NCBI GenBank assembly: GCA_048262715.1
Contig: JBLXEV010000015.1
Location: forward strand, 18,744 to 82,743
From: Albirhodobacter sp048262715
Lineage (GTDB): Bacteria; Pseudomonadota; Alphaproteobacteria; Rhodobacterales; Rhodobacteraceae
Direction: 5' to 3'
DNA length: 64,000 nucleotides
The position numbers and the translations under genes are program-made. The notes beneath the pieces were generated by a model. That model did no database searches and was not told where the DNA came from. It worked only from the letters and a program-made list of their open reading frames with translations. Shown one piece after another: positions 42,839-51,801 of the stretch (the first letter of the stretch is position 1; each line of letters begins with the position of its first letter).

Positions 42839-42989
42839 TCATTTATGGGCACAAAAAGAGAACATTACAACCAAAATCGCGCAGCCCAGCGAATTCCCTT
42901 TGATCGCCCGCAACCTGCGCCCCCGATGCGGCTGGAGTTTACCTTGCGGTCGGCTACGTGTAAGGAAAGCAAAAGAGTATGGGGCAAGA

Positions 42990-43580
42990 ATGCTGATTTT
43001 TTGGGACCAACGCCTCGCGTTTCTGGCGACACCGAAGACCGGATCCACCGCAATTGAAGTCGCGCTTGAACCTTTGGCCAGTGTTGCCATGCAGCGGCCA
43101 GAATCGCTAAAGCATCTGAATTCAGGGCAATATCGCAATCATCTGGCGCCGCTTTTGGCCGCGCAAGCCGGCGAGGCCTTCACCACGATTGCTTTGATGC
43201 GCGATCCTTTGGGGTGGCTGCGCTCATGGTATCGGTTCTATCTGCGCGACGAATTGGATGAATATGCGCAAGAGCTACGCGCGCGCGGGTTCGAGGCCTT
43301 TGCGCGAGATTACATCGAAGATCACCCCTCCCTGCGCGCCGTGGGAACCCAATCAGATTTTCTGACCGACCTAACGGGCCGCCCGATGGTGGATCGGATC
43401 TTCCGCTATGAGCAGATCGAGGTCTTCCTGCACTATCTGGAAGATCGGCTCGACTGCGCGATCACCCTGCCTCGCGTGAACGTGCCACCTGCCGTTGACG
43501 TCCAACTCTCCCAGCAAACTGAAGCCGATCTGCGTGCGGCCATGAACCGAGATTTCTTACTTTACGATAGCCTCGGCTAG
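42990..43580 (+). CDS. Sulfotransferase-like protein
   Basis: 196 residues from ATG 42990. The N-terminal ATPKTGSTAIE (PKTGST at 15-20) is the 5'-phosphosulfate binding loop of PAPS sulfotransferases, followed by the later MRDPLGWLRSWYRFYLRDEL region typical of this group. It is small, so the fold is minimal. The acceptor is unknown. It is divergent from recA and convergent with cckA. Confidence 0.8.
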   Translation: MLIFWDQRLAFLATPKTGSTAIEVALEPLASVAMQRPESLKHLNSGQYRNHLAPLLAAQAGEAFTTIALMRDPLGWLRSWYRFYLRDELDEYAQELRARGFEAFARDYIEDHPSLRAVGTQSDFLTDLTGRPMVDRIFRYEQIEVFLHYLEDRLDCAITLPRVNVPPAVDVQLSQQTEADLRAAMNRDFLLYDSLG

Positions 43581-43617
43581 CCCCCTTAGTCCCCATCAGG
43601 TGGCCAAGCCCAAAATC

Positions 43618-45957
43618 CTAGCCCAGTTGGTTTTGCACCGTCGCGGTGAGGTCGGTCAGCGAGAAGGGTTTGGGCAGAAATATCGAATTTTTCATCGGCG
43701 CACGCCCATCTTGGAATACATCCTCCGCATAGCCTGACATGAACACAACCTTAGTCGAGGGGCGCGCTTTGAGTGCCTCGCGCACCCAAGTCGGCCCGTC
43801 CATGCCGGGCATGATGACATCGGTCACAAAAATATCGACGGCCAGCGTATCGTCGTCGAGAAGATGCAGCGCCTCCTCCGCATTCTCCGCCTCATAGACG
43901 GTATATCCGCGCAGCTTGAGCGCGCGCGATGCAAAGGCCCGCACCGGTGCCTCATCCTCAACGAGGAGAACCGTCGCCGTCGTGGGACTCGCAGCCTCAA
44001 TCGGCGCAGCGGCGGCGATGCGCGGGGGATCGTCTTCCTCCTGCACCAGATCATGCGATGGGAAGAATAGGGTAAAACTCGTTCCCGATCCCTGCACCGA
44101 ATCGCAGAAGATATACCCGCCAGTTTGCTTGACGATACCATAGGCCGTAGACAGCCCCAGCCCCGTCCCCTCGCCCGTGCGTTTGGTGGTATAGAACGGC
44201 TCGAAGATCTTGCCGATCTTATCCGCGGGGATGCCAACCCCTTCGTCGATGACCCGCACCACAACATAATCGCCCTGCGCGAGTTCCACGCGGTCGCGCT
44301 TCATCGGCGTCGTCAGGGAGATATTCTCCGTCTCGATCCGAATCTCCCCCCCGCCGGGCATCGCATCGCGGGCATTCACAACGAGGTTCATGATCACCTG
44401 CTCTAATTGCCGCTTATCAGCACGCAGGAGCCGCAGATCAGGGTCATGATGCAACGTAAGCTGCACCTTTTCGCCCACCAAACGATTGAGAAGATGTGTT
44501 AAATCGGAAAGCGTATCGCGCAGATCAATCACCCGAGGCTTTAACGTTTGCTTGCGCGAGAACGCGAGCAATTGGCCGACGAGCGCCGCAGCGCGGTTGG
44601 CGTTTTGGCTGATTTGATCCAGATCGGAAAACTCGGGGTCGCCCTTGTCGTGCCGCAGCATCAAGAGATCGCAATGCCCCGAAATTGCAGTGAGCAGATT
44701 GTTAAAATCATGCGCCACCCCACCCGCCAACTGACCGATGGCCTGCATCTTCTGGCTCTGAACGAATTGGGCCTCCAGCGTTTTGAGCTGCGTCGCATCC
44801 GACAGCACCGCCACCAAACCTGCGCGGCCATCTTCCACCATGCGCGACAGGGTCACTTGCAAAAACGTCTCGTGCTCCCCCCGTTTCACCCGCAGCACTT
44901 CGGGCTTGCGCTCCGCGCGTCCGACCATCGCATCTTGCAGCCAATCATTGACCGGACGGCCCAAGCCCTCGACGATATCCGACATCACCGTGCCCGCGTC
45001 ATACTCGCCGATCAGGCTGCGGGCGGCGCGATTGGTCGCGATGATCTCGCCATCTGCCGCCAGCCGCATCAACGGCACCGGCAAGGTTTCAAAGGCAACT
45101 GGATCATTCGACGCCACGCGGCCTGCGCTCACCGGCAAGAGATAGATTTCCGTCCGCCCGCCCGGACCCGCCAATTCCGCGACAACCGCGCGCATCGGCC
45201 CGCTCGGGGTCATCACCTCATGCTCCTCCCCCGACCGCAGCGGAAGATCGCAAAAGATCCGGTCAAGGGTCCGCACGCGTTCCCCCACAATCCGGCGCAG
45301 CGCCTCGTTCATAAATAAAATCGTACCGGTCTTCGAGACGGTCAGCATCGGCAGTGAGATCGTCTCGCCGCCCCGCCCGCCACTCATGCGCTCGGCCATT
45401 TCCTCCAACCGCCACAAGAACCCGTCCGCGCCGATCCGGTGCACCGAAAGCCGCACATGGCCGCGCCGCGTTACCAGATCTTCGCGCGCGCCGCCCAAGG
45501 TTTGCGCCTTGTTCTGAAGCCGCGCCAAAACGGCGGCGGGATTGGCGAAAATATCGCCCAAGGCGCGGGTCAATGTCTGACCTGACCGCGCACCAAACCG
45601 ATCCAGCCCCGCGCGGTTCTGATACCCGACCGCGCCATCCAGATCGGTGGTGAATGAGGGCGCGGCATCCTCGGCCACAAAGGCCGCGATTTGCGCATGG
45701 AGCGAGCTTCGTTGGCGCTTCGCACGGGCACTGAGCAGCTTCAACAAAAGCGCCACCATCGCCAGCGTCGCGGCAGTGGCGAGAAATACCAGCCCCACCT
45801 TCGGATCCGGCGCAATCACCCCTGCCCCCAGCGCAAGCCCCGCACAGGCGAAGAGATAGATCCCGCCGGGCGCCAGGGCGACGGCGGTTCTGGTCAGCGG
45901 TTCTAGGGATTGCGCACTCTGGGGCACCTCGGAAGCCTTTCCGTAATCACGTTTCAC
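43618..45957 (-). CDS. cckA: Hybrid histidine kinase CckA
   Basis: 779 residues. Two membrane segments at about 26-50 and 55-75, PAS-like domains near 200-270 and 290-395, a HisKA with phospho-acceptor His416 (QLAGGVAHDFNNLLTAISGHCD), a HATPase with the N box VIMNLVVNARDAMPGGGEI and G boxes (DEGVGIPADKIGKIFEPFYTTK, GTGLGLSTAYGI), and a C-terminal receiver with phospho-acceptor Asp713 (FVTDVIMPGMD). This domain order is that of CckA, which controls CtrA through ChpT. It is near recA, as in other alphaproteobacteria. Confidence 0.93.
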   Translation of the reverse strand: MKRDYGKASEVPQSAQSLEPLTRTAVALAPGGIYLFACAGLALGAGVIAPDPKVGLVFLATAATLAMVALLLKLLSARAKRQRSSLHAQIAAFVAEDAAPSFTTDLDGAVGYQNRAGLDRFGARSGQTLTRALGDIFANPAAVLARLQNKAQTLGGAREDLVTRRGHVRLSVHRIGADGFLWRLEEMAERMSGGRGGETISLPMLTVSKTGTILFMNEALRRIVGERVRTLDRIFCDLPLRSGEEHEVMTPSGPMRAVVAELAGPGGRTEIYLLPVSAGRVASNDPVAFETLPVPLMRLAADGEIIATNRAARSLIGEYDAGTVMSDIVEGLGRPVNDWLQDAMVGRAERKPEVLRVKRGEHETFLQVTLSRMVEDGRAGLVAVLSDATQLKTLEAQFVQSQKMQAIGQLAGGVAHDFNNLLTAISGHCDLLMLRHDKGDPEFSDLDQISQNANRAAALVGQLLAFSRKQTLKPRVIDLRDTLSDLTHLLNRLVGEKVQLTLHHDPDLRLLRADKRQLEQVIMNLVVNARDAMPGGGEIRIETENISLTTPMKRDRVELAQGDYVVVRVIDEGVGIPADKIGKIFEPFYTTKRTGEGTGLGLSTAYGIVKQTGGYIFCDSVQGSGTSFTLFFPSHDLVQEEDDPPRIAAAAPIEAASPTTATVLLVEDEAPVRAFASRALKLRGYTVYEAENAEEALHLLDDDTLAVDIFVTDVIMPGMDGPTWVREALKARPSTKVVFMSGYAEDVFQDGRAPMKNSIFLPKPFSLTDLTATVQNQLG

Positions 45958-46069
45958 CTGTTAATGGGCAAAATTGCTTAAAGCCGGATTAAGGACATCA
46001 GAGACACAACTTATACGCGAGTCAACAGTTTCGAAATCGCCGTTGACCCGCTTTTGGCCGTCAAACCGC

Positions 46070-47263
46070 TCAGGGTTTGCGGATAATCGCGCTGTAGAAG
46101 CCGTCGCCGCCATCGAGCGGGGTCAAGCTACGTTGGCTGCACAGCTCCCACTCGGGGTTTGCCGCGAGGAAGGCCTCGATTTGCGTAAAATTCTCAACAT
46201 CTAGCAAGGAACAGGTCATGTAGGCGATCCGCCCGCCCGAGGCGACCATCGGTGCAACGGCGGCGAGGATCTCCACCTGAATGCCCACCAACTCGTTGAG
46301 TCGCTCCGGCGTGAGGCGCCATTTTGCCTCTGGCGTGCGCCGCCATGTGCCCGAACCAGAGCAGGGCGCATCCACGACCACTAGATCATAGGGGCCCTGC
46401 GCGTCCGCCTCATAGGGGGCGGCCATCGAGATTTTCGCGCCCGCGCGTTTCGCTCGCACGGGGATATCGCCTGTGCGGCCCGCATCCACGTCATGGGCCA
46501 CGAACTTCGCCTTTGGCGCGGCGGCGGCCATCGCCAGAACCTTGCCGCCACCGCCAGCGCAATAATCGAGCACCTTCATGCCCGCCGTGATCTCCAACCC
46601 TTCGATCACCGCTTGCGAGGCGGCATCCTGCACCTCGACGAGGCCTTGGGTATAAGCGACCGACGCGGCCACTTTACGCGGGTTTTCAAGCACTTCGAGC
46701 GCTGTCGTTGCCAGCTCCGACGGGCGGGTGAGGATCCCTTCCGCATCCAGCGCGGCCATCGCTTCGGCGACGCTGGCCTTGGCGGTGTTGACGCGCAAGA
46801 ACAGCGGCGCGCGGGTGCGCAGCACCTGCATCACGGGCTCAAAATCCGCGCCCAGATTGGCGCGCAACGAGCGCTCCAACCATGCCGGGCAATCCAGCGC
46901 TGTCAGCCCTTTCTGCGCCTCCGGCACCTCCTGTTCGAGCGAGTTCAGCGCATCGGGGGCGAATTTCTCGCCTGTAAACAAACTCTCAGGGGCCACCCCT
47001 TGCGTGCGCAACAGGCCCAGCATCAGCATCCGGCCAGTGATTGCCATCTCCGCAATCTGCTTTTCGCTCGCCCCGCCCATATGCGCGTAGCTCGCCTGAC
47101 AGCGCAGCGCGTCATAGACCAGATCGCGGATCCCCGCGCGGTCGCCAGATCCGGCGAAGCGGTTGGAGCGCGCCCAACCTGTCAGCACGGCTTCCGCCGC
47201 CTCGCCTCGGATCGCGCGGTCAAGGATTTCGATGGCGGCTTGAATGCGGGCGGCGGGGGTCAT
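46070..47263 (-). CDS. RsmB-type rRNA cytosine methyltransferase
   Basis: 397 residues from ATG 47263 (MTPAARIQAAIEILDRAIRGEAAE). An N-terminal NusB-like helical region is followed by the catalytic RsmB/NOL1 domain: KVLDYCAGGGGKVLAMA (motif I), VVVDAPCSGSGTWRRTPEAKW (PC motif) and AYMTCSLLDVENFTQIE (TC motif), the two catalytic cysteines of m5C methyltransferases. It probably methylates 16S rRNA, position unproven. It is convergent with nothing close; cckA lies about 110 bases downstream on the same strand. Confidence 0.9.
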   Translation of the reverse strand: MTPAARIQAAIEILDRAIRGEAAEAVLTGWARSNRFAGSGDRAGIRDLVYDALRCQASYAHMGGASEKQIAEMAITGRMLMLGLLRTQGVAPESLFTGEKFAPDALNSLEQEVPEAQKGLTALDCPAWLERSLRANLGADFEPVMQVLRTRAPLFLRVNTAKASVAEAMAALDAEGILTRPSELATTALEVLENPRKVAASVAYTQGLVEVQDAASQAVIEGLEITAGMKVLDYCAGGGGKVLAMAAAAPKAKFVAHDVDAGRTGDIPVRAKRAGAKISMAAPYEADAQGPYDLVVVDAPCSGSGTWRRTPEAKWRLTPERLNELVGIQVEILAAVAPMVASGGRIAYMTCSLLDVENFTQIEAFLAANPEWELCSQRSLTPLDGGDGFYSAIIRKP

Positions 47264-47314
47264 GGGTCGGCTCCTATAGGGTTGCGGCGGGCTTACTCTG
47301 CATTGCGTCCGCGT

Positions 47315-47342
47315 GCAACGGATTGGAGGCAACGGATTGGAG
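47315..47342. repeat. 14-bp perfect tandem repeat
   Basis: GCAACGGATTGGAG is present twice in tandem (47315-47328, 47329-47342) in the gap between the RsmB-type gene and the RHH gene. It may be a slippage duplication. Confidence 0.7.
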
Positions 47343-47433
47343 GCTTTGCGATGAGGATGAGCCACACAAAGCCGCATTGGCGCACGCCTGAAAGGGGCAT
47401 CCGGCAGACGAGGCCTCTTCACGATAGAATAAA

Positions 47434-47453
47434 TGTATATACAAAGCATATGC
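47434..47453. promoter_or_regulatory. Candidate palindromic operators before the RHH gene
   Basis: TGTATATACA (47434-47443) is a perfect 10-bp palindrome, followed after two bases by the 8-bp palindrome GCATATGC (47446-47453). They lie 35-54 bases before the start of a ribbon-helix-helix gene, the kind of protein that often represses its own promoter through short palindromes. Confidence 0.45.
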
Positions 47454-47487
47454 GTTTACGTAGAGTGGCCGAGCAAGGAGACAGGCG

Positions 47488-47838
47488 ATGACGGATAAAG
47501 GCACCCAAAATGAGCCCCCTCAGTCAAACGATGCGCAGATGACGGATGGCGCGCCCCAGAAGATCAAGAAGGCCCGCAAGGCCAAGCTGGATCGGAAGGA
47601 CAGCCAATTGATTATCCGCGTGAAAGGCTCTGATCGGGATGCTTTTGTGGATCTGTGCGAGGCGCTCGAAACCAGCGCTGCGCGCGAAATCCGCCGGTTC
47701 ATGCGCGAGTTCACCTTGCTTCACAGCGGCGCTGCCGGATCCAGTGCAGGATCCACCGCAGCGCCCGAAACGACGACAAAAGAGGAGCCGAAATCAGATG
47801 GCAAAAGCAAACCTAAAAGCGCTGAAAAAAGAAGTTAA
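47488..47838 (+). CDS. Ribbon-helix-helix DNA-binding protein
   Basis: 116 residues from ATG 47488 (CAAGGAG upstream). Residues about 33-70 (DSQLIIRVKGSDRDAFVDLCEALETSAAREIRRFMREF) have the beta strand then two-helix pattern of ribbon-helix-helix repressors. The N-terminus is charged and Lys-rich; the C-terminus is a disordered Gly/Ser/Thr/Lys tail. The stop overlaps the 38-aa peptide gene by 41 bases in another frame. It probably regulates its own region; no toxin gene accompanies it, so a toxin-antitoxin pair is not supported. Confidence 0.7.
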   Translation: MTDKGTQNEPPQSNDAQMTDGAPQKIKKARKAKLDRKDSQLIIRVKGSDRDAFVDLCEALETSAAREIRRFMREFTLLHSGAAGSSAGSTAAPETTTKEEPKSDGKSKPKSAEKRS

Positions 47839-47914
47839 AGCCCGCAAGGCGAAGGTCGCCAAGCAGGAGAGCAAACTGAAAGCTGCGAAAAAAGCGCTGA
47901 AGAAAGCCGCCTAA
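47798..47914 (+). CDS. 38-aa Lys/Ala-rich basic peptide
   Basis: ATG 47798 lies inside the RHH gene, preceded by GAGGAG. The product is extremely basic and repetitive (AKANLKALKKEVKARKAKVA, then a KAAKKALKKAA tail), resembling the histone H1/AlgP-type tails that bind DNA or RNA. It ends 24 bases before a terminator, supporting a real transcript through it. The 41-base overlap with the RHH frame makes the two co-translated candidates. Confidence 0.55.
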   Translation: MAKANLKALKKEVKARKAKVAKQESKLKAAKKALKKAA

Positions 47915-47937
47915 GGGCTGGGATTCTGAGCGTGCGA

Positions 47938-47962
47938 GGCGGGCCATTGGCCCGCCTTTTGC
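47938..47962 (+). terminator. Terminator after the RHH/basic peptide pair
   Basis: GGCGGGC (47938-47944) pairs with GCCCGCC (47950-47956) with a CATTG-like loop, followed by TTTT. Confidence 0.85.
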
Positions 47963-48033
47963 GTTTGGGGGATCGGATGCCTGTGTCATACGGATGATCT
48001 CTGTCGGCCAACCACGCCGCAACTGCCCTCACA

Positions 48034-48450
48034 TCAATCCATATCAAAGAACGGATCGTCGGCGTTTTTCAGGCCGCATAGATTGCCGTCAGGATCCATA
48101 AACCGCCCGATCGTGCCCCACTCAAACTGCAAAACCTCGACCGGAACGCCCTGCGCTTGCAAAAGGCGCGCAGCTTCGGCCACATCCTTTACGTTGAACC
48201 TGAGCACGGTCGGATTTCCGGCGCGGGTTTTGCGCTCAGCTTTGTGAACCCCATCGGTTTCGATCATCAGATAGGCCGCGCCGAAGCGCAGACAGCAAAG
48301 CCCAGCCTTCTCGAACCAAACCGGCAGGCCTAGCTTGTCACGGTAGAAGGTGACGCAGTCCTCGAAGCGTTCGGTGAAGAGAATAATCCCTGGGGTGACC
48401 AGATGATCCGAGAGTTTTGCGACGCTATGGGACACGACACTATGGGACAC
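48034..48450 (-). CDS. VOC/glyoxalase-like protein
   Basis: 138 residues if GTG 48450 (4 bases after GGAGGCCCC-type Shine-Dalgarno) is used; the longer ATG frame from 48483 lacks this site. The glyoxalase/bleomycin-resistance fold shows TPGIILFTERFEDCVTFYRDKLGLPVWFEKAG and the C-terminal DPDGNLCGL strand. Metal ligands are not complete enough to assign an enzyme. The N-terminus carries a duplicated SHSVVSHSV segment from a 15-bp period repeat (48425-48451). Confidence 0.8.
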   Translation of the reverse strand: MSHSVVSHSVAKLSDHLVTPGIILFTERFEDCVTFYRDKLGLPVWFEKAGLCCLRFGAAYLMIETDGVHKAERKTRAGNPTVLRFNVKDVAEAARLLQAQGVPVEVLQFEWGTIGRFMDPDGNLCGLKNADDPFFDMD

Positions 48451-48518
48451 GGGGCCTCCTTCCTTAAAACCACAAACTGGCACCCCGCAGATCGGTTCGT
48501 CAACCTAGCCGCAACGCA

Positions 48519-48547
48519 AAAGGCCCCGCAGATCGCGGGGCCTTTTT
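48519..48547 (-). terminator. Terminator after guaB
   Basis: An 11-bp stem (48519-48529 with 48535-48545) and AGATC loop. On the minus strand T residues follow, ending the guaB transcript before the VOC gene. Confidence 0.85.
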
Positions 48548-48565
48548 CAGTTCAGTCAGTGCCGT

Positions 48566-50017
48566 TCAGCCGACACGGTAGTTCGGGCTTTCACGGGTGA
48601 TTTGCACGTCATGCACGTGGCTTTCCTTCAGCCCCGCGCCGGTGATGCGAACGAATTCGCAGCCGCCCTTCATTTGGTCCACGGTGGCCGATCCGGTGTA
48701 GCCCATTGCCGCGCGCAAGCCGCCGACCATCTGGTGCAGCACGGTGTTCACCGCGCCTTTATACGGCACTTGACCCTCAATGCCTTCCGGCACCAGCTTG
48801 TCCGAGGCGGCATCTTTCTGGAAATACCGATCCGCCGAGCCGCGCGCCATCGCGCCAAGGCTGCCCATGCCGCGGTAGCTCTTATACGAGCGCCCTTGGT
48901 AGAGGATCACTTCGCCCGGTGCCTCATCGGTGCCCGAGATCGCCGAGCCGACCATGGCGCAGCTTGCGCCCGCCGCGATGGCTTTTGCGAAATCGCCGGA
49001 GAATTTGATCCCGCCATCGGCGATAATCGGCACATTTCCCGCGCCCGAAGCCGCATCCATGATCGCGGTGAGCTGCGGCACGCCGACGCCCGCCACGATC
49101 CGCGTGGTGCAGATCGAGCCCGGTCCGATACCGACTTTCACCGCATCCGCGCCCGCGTCGATCAGCGCTTTGGTCGCTGCCGCCGTGGCCACATTACCCG
49201 CGATGACTTGAACACGGTCGCCGAATGCTTTCTTCGCCCGCGCAACCGCCTCGACAACGCCGATGGAGTGGCCATGGGCCGTGTCGATCACAATGACATC
49301 GACGCCCGCATCGACAAGCGCTTCCGAGCGCGCAAAGCCTGCATCGCCCACGCCCGTCGCCGCAGCGACCCGCAAACGGCCCTTGTCGTCTTTACAGGCC
49401 AGCGGGTGCAGCACCGATTGATCGCTGTCTTTCAGGGTCAAAAGCCCCGTCAGCTTGCCCTGCGCATCGACCACCAAAAGCTTCTCGATCCGGCGCGCCT
49501 TCATCAGGCTGCGCGCCTCGTCGCGGTCCGCAGGCTCGCGCAGCAAGGCGAGATTATCGGCCGTCATCATCGCGGAAACGGGGGTTTTCTCATCCGAGGC
49601 AAAGCGCATATCGCGGTTGGTCACGATGCCAACAACCCGGCCCGAGGCATCCACAACAGGGAAGCCCGAAACGTTATATTGCGCGACGAGGGCTTTCGCA
49701 TCGGCCAGCGTTTGCGTGGGCGTCAGCGTGACGGGATTGAACACGATCCCGCTTTCAAACCGCTTCACACGGCGGACCTCATCGGCCTGCGCGGCCACAT
49801 CGAGGTTTTTATGGATCACCCCCATGCCGCCCGCCTGCGCCATGGCAATCGCCATGCGCGATTCCGTCACCGTATCCATCGCGGAGGACAGAAGCGGGAT
49901 GTTCAGACGGATAGATTTGGTCAGAGAGGTCGAGACATCGGCCTCCGACGGCAACACCGAAGAGGCGGCCGGGACGAGGAGGACATCGTCGAAAGTAAGT
50001 GCCTCGCGAATCTGCAT
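48566..50017 (-). CDS. guaB: IMP dehydrogenase
   Basis: 483 residues from ATG 50017 (AAGGAG upstream). TIM-barrel catalytic domain with CBS pair at about 95-205, active-site Cys303 in GPGSICTTRIVAG, flap-region RGMGSLGAM and VPEGIEGQVPYKG. It converts IMP to XMP, the committed step of GMP synthesis. An in-frame extension to 50062 is not used. It has its own terminator. Confidence 0.98.
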   Translation of the reverse strand: MQIREALTFDDVLLVPAASSVLPSEADVSTSLTKSIRLNIPLLSSAMDTVTESRMAIAMAQAGGMGVIHKNLDVAAQADEVRRVKRFESGIVFNPVTLTPTQTLADAKALVAQYNVSGFPVVDASGRVVGIVTNRDMRFASDEKTPVSAMMTADNLALLREPADRDEARSLMKARRIEKLLVVDAQGKLTGLLTLKDSDQSVLHPLACKDDKGRLRVAAATGVGDAGFARSEALVDAGVDVIVIDTAHGHSIGVVEAVARAKKAFGDRVQVIAGNVATAAATKALIDAGADAVKVGIGPGSICTTRIVAGVGVPQLTAIMDAASGAGNVPIIADGGIKFSGDFAKAIAAGASCAMVGSAISGTDEAPGEVILYQGRSYKSYRGMGSLGAMARGSADRYFQKDAASDKLVPEGIEGQVPYKGAVNTVLHQMVGGLRAAMGYTGSATVDQMKGGCEFVRITGAGLKESHVHDVQITRESPNYRVG

Positions 50018-50185
50018 GGGAGAGCTCCTTGGCAGTGATCGTTTGGCGGTTCCCTGTTTCATGGGTCAGGCGGTTTGGCAAGGGCGAAAGCGCGAAATTC
50101 GCCCCCGCCTAGCCGAAATCATGCGCCCACTGCGACCTCCTCCTTATGCGCGCCGCCCTGACCCTGCGCCATCCTCACGCCGCCC

Positions 50186-51289
50186 TCACGCGGTCGCAGC
50201 GTTCGATTTCGCCGCCAGATCCCCCTTCGCCCACATCCGCAGCAGGCGCAGCAGGATCGGCGCGGTGATCAGCGTGGCGGCAACCAAGATGAGCGCGCCG
50301 ATCACCGCCCAAATCTGGCTGGTCGTGCTGGTGCCCTGCGCCCCCAGCGCCAGCGCAAGCGTCGCCGTTCCCGCAACGGGGAAGGTGAACGCGCTCCAGA
50401 AAGCGGAGAACCCTGCCTGCGTCAGCCAGCGCGCGCAGATCCCGAACAGCGCCACCAGCGCCAGCGAGAGCAGCGCGAAGCACAAAGCCAGCATCGGATA
50501 GCCCAGCCCCAGCGCCACCAGCCCTAAAAGGGCGGCGGGCGAGAGATGGATCAGCAAGAGCGGGCGCAGCGGGGCGGGCACCGAGGCGCGGCGGAACTGA
50601 TCGAGCGAGATCGCCCAGATCACCACCGCACTCACCATCGCGCCCCAAAACAGCGGTGCCGCGAGATCCGGCATCCCGAGGCCAAGGGCAGCGAGCGCGC
50701 CCACAACCGGCCCCGTGAAGGAAAGTTGCCACGCGGGCGTCACGCGGGCCTGCTCGCGCGCGCCAAACACAAACTGCCGGATTAGGAGCACGATCAGCCC
50801 CGCATGCAGCACCAGCCCTGCATAAAGCGCGCCGCGCGCCACGCCCGTCCCGTAAGGCGCGAGGATCAGCGCGGCGAGATAAATCCCCAGCACCAAGGTC
50901 GAAAGCCCTGTCCGCCCCGGCAAGATCGTGACCTCATCAAGCAGGACCGAGGGCCGCCGCGCGATCTTCACCGCGTAGCCGATCAGTGCGAACCCAAAGA
51001 GCACGAGCGCCGCGCCTGCGACCATCTCCACCAGCCCCGCCACCCCCTCGCCGCCGATCAGCGCCGCCGCGCGCCGCCAGCCCAAGACAACCCCCATCGC
51101 CCCGAAGAGCACGGGAAAAATCGCCACTGGCATCCGCGCGAAAAGCGGCAATTTCGCGTGCTTGCCCCCCACCCCGCGCGACATTGACAACGAGGGCGGC
51201 GGGAAGAAGGGCGGGGTCACCTGCGGGGTGTGGTTCGAGGGTTTATCGGCGGGGGTATCGGACGGGGCATCAGAAGGCGAGCGGGCCAT
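50186..51289 (-). CDS. SLAC1/TehA-family transporter
   Basis: About 367 residues from ATG 51289; ATG 51295 is also possible, both behind AAGGA. After a disordered, Pro/Ser-rich cytoplasmic N-terminus of about 45 residues (ending in SLSMSRGVGGKHAKLPLFARMPVAIFP), eight or more hydrophobic helices follow (LFGAMGVVLGW, IGYAVKIARRP, LILAPYGTG, and others). The pattern is that of C4-dicarboxylate/tellurite TehA or plant SLAC1 channels. The substrate is unknown. It lies downstream of no obvious operon. Confidence 0.82.
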   Translation of the reverse strand: MARSPSDAPSDTPADKPSNHTPQVTPPFFPPPSLSMSRGVGGKHAKLPLFARMPVAIFPVLFGAMGVVLGWRRAAALIGGEGVAGLVEMVAGAALVLFGFALIGYAVKIARRPSVLLDEVTILPGRTGLSTLVLGIYLAALILAPYGTGVARGALYAGLVLHAGLIVLLIRQFVFGAREQARVTPAWQLSFTGPVVGALAALGLGMPDLAAPLFWGAMVSAVVIWAISLDQFRRASVPAPLRPLLLIHLSPAALLGLVALGLGYPMLALCFALLSLALVALFGICARWLTQAGFSAFWSAFTFPVAGTATLALALGAQGTSTTSQIWAVIGALILVAATLITAPILLRLLRMWAKGDLAAKSNAATA

Positions 51290-51801
51290 CAGCATAATCC
51301 TTATGGCAGGCGCAGAACGCGGCTGCGCGACGCGAACACGGGGTCGGAGCAAATACAGGGCGCGGATCAGTCAGAGCGTATCGCGCGATCAAGTGCAAGG
51401 AAGATGCGCGGCCAATCCCGCCCCTGCGGGCATTGGTCGCCCCCCTTCCGCCACTTCGCCCCTTTCGCCCCGTCCGCCAACCCGTCAGCCCGCCAACCCG
51501 CCCTGCCCGCCAACCTGCCCCACGCGGCACAACGGCCCGCCCCAGCGCGACGCTCTGATTGGGGAGCGCCACGCCCCTGCGAACAGACATCGGGCGTCCC
51601 AGATCACCTGCCGATCATCCGAAAGGCGTCGTTGATAGAGCCCCTAAACGCGGAAACTCCAAAAGAACACGACGGATCAGCGGCAGCCACATTGAGGCTG
51701 GCAATATCCCGCAGCAGATGGGCCAAAGCGGCCCCCTACCGCGCATTCTCACTTGACAGAACATACGGCATATGACGGATTTCTGGCCAAAGGATACCCC
51801 C
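51290..51801. other. Gap between the SLAC1-type and DUF486 genes
   Basis: About 510 bases without a convincing gene. Long open frames here have proline/arginine-rich, low-complexity composition from GC-rich sequence and lack Shine-Dalgarno sequences. It should hold the promoters of the two divergent neighbours. Confidence 0.5.

Noticed and set aside
47488..47914. Toxin-antitoxin pair (RHH plus small protein)
   Set aside because: The partner is a basic Lys/Ala peptide, not a toxin-like fold, and lies downstream within the RHH frame.
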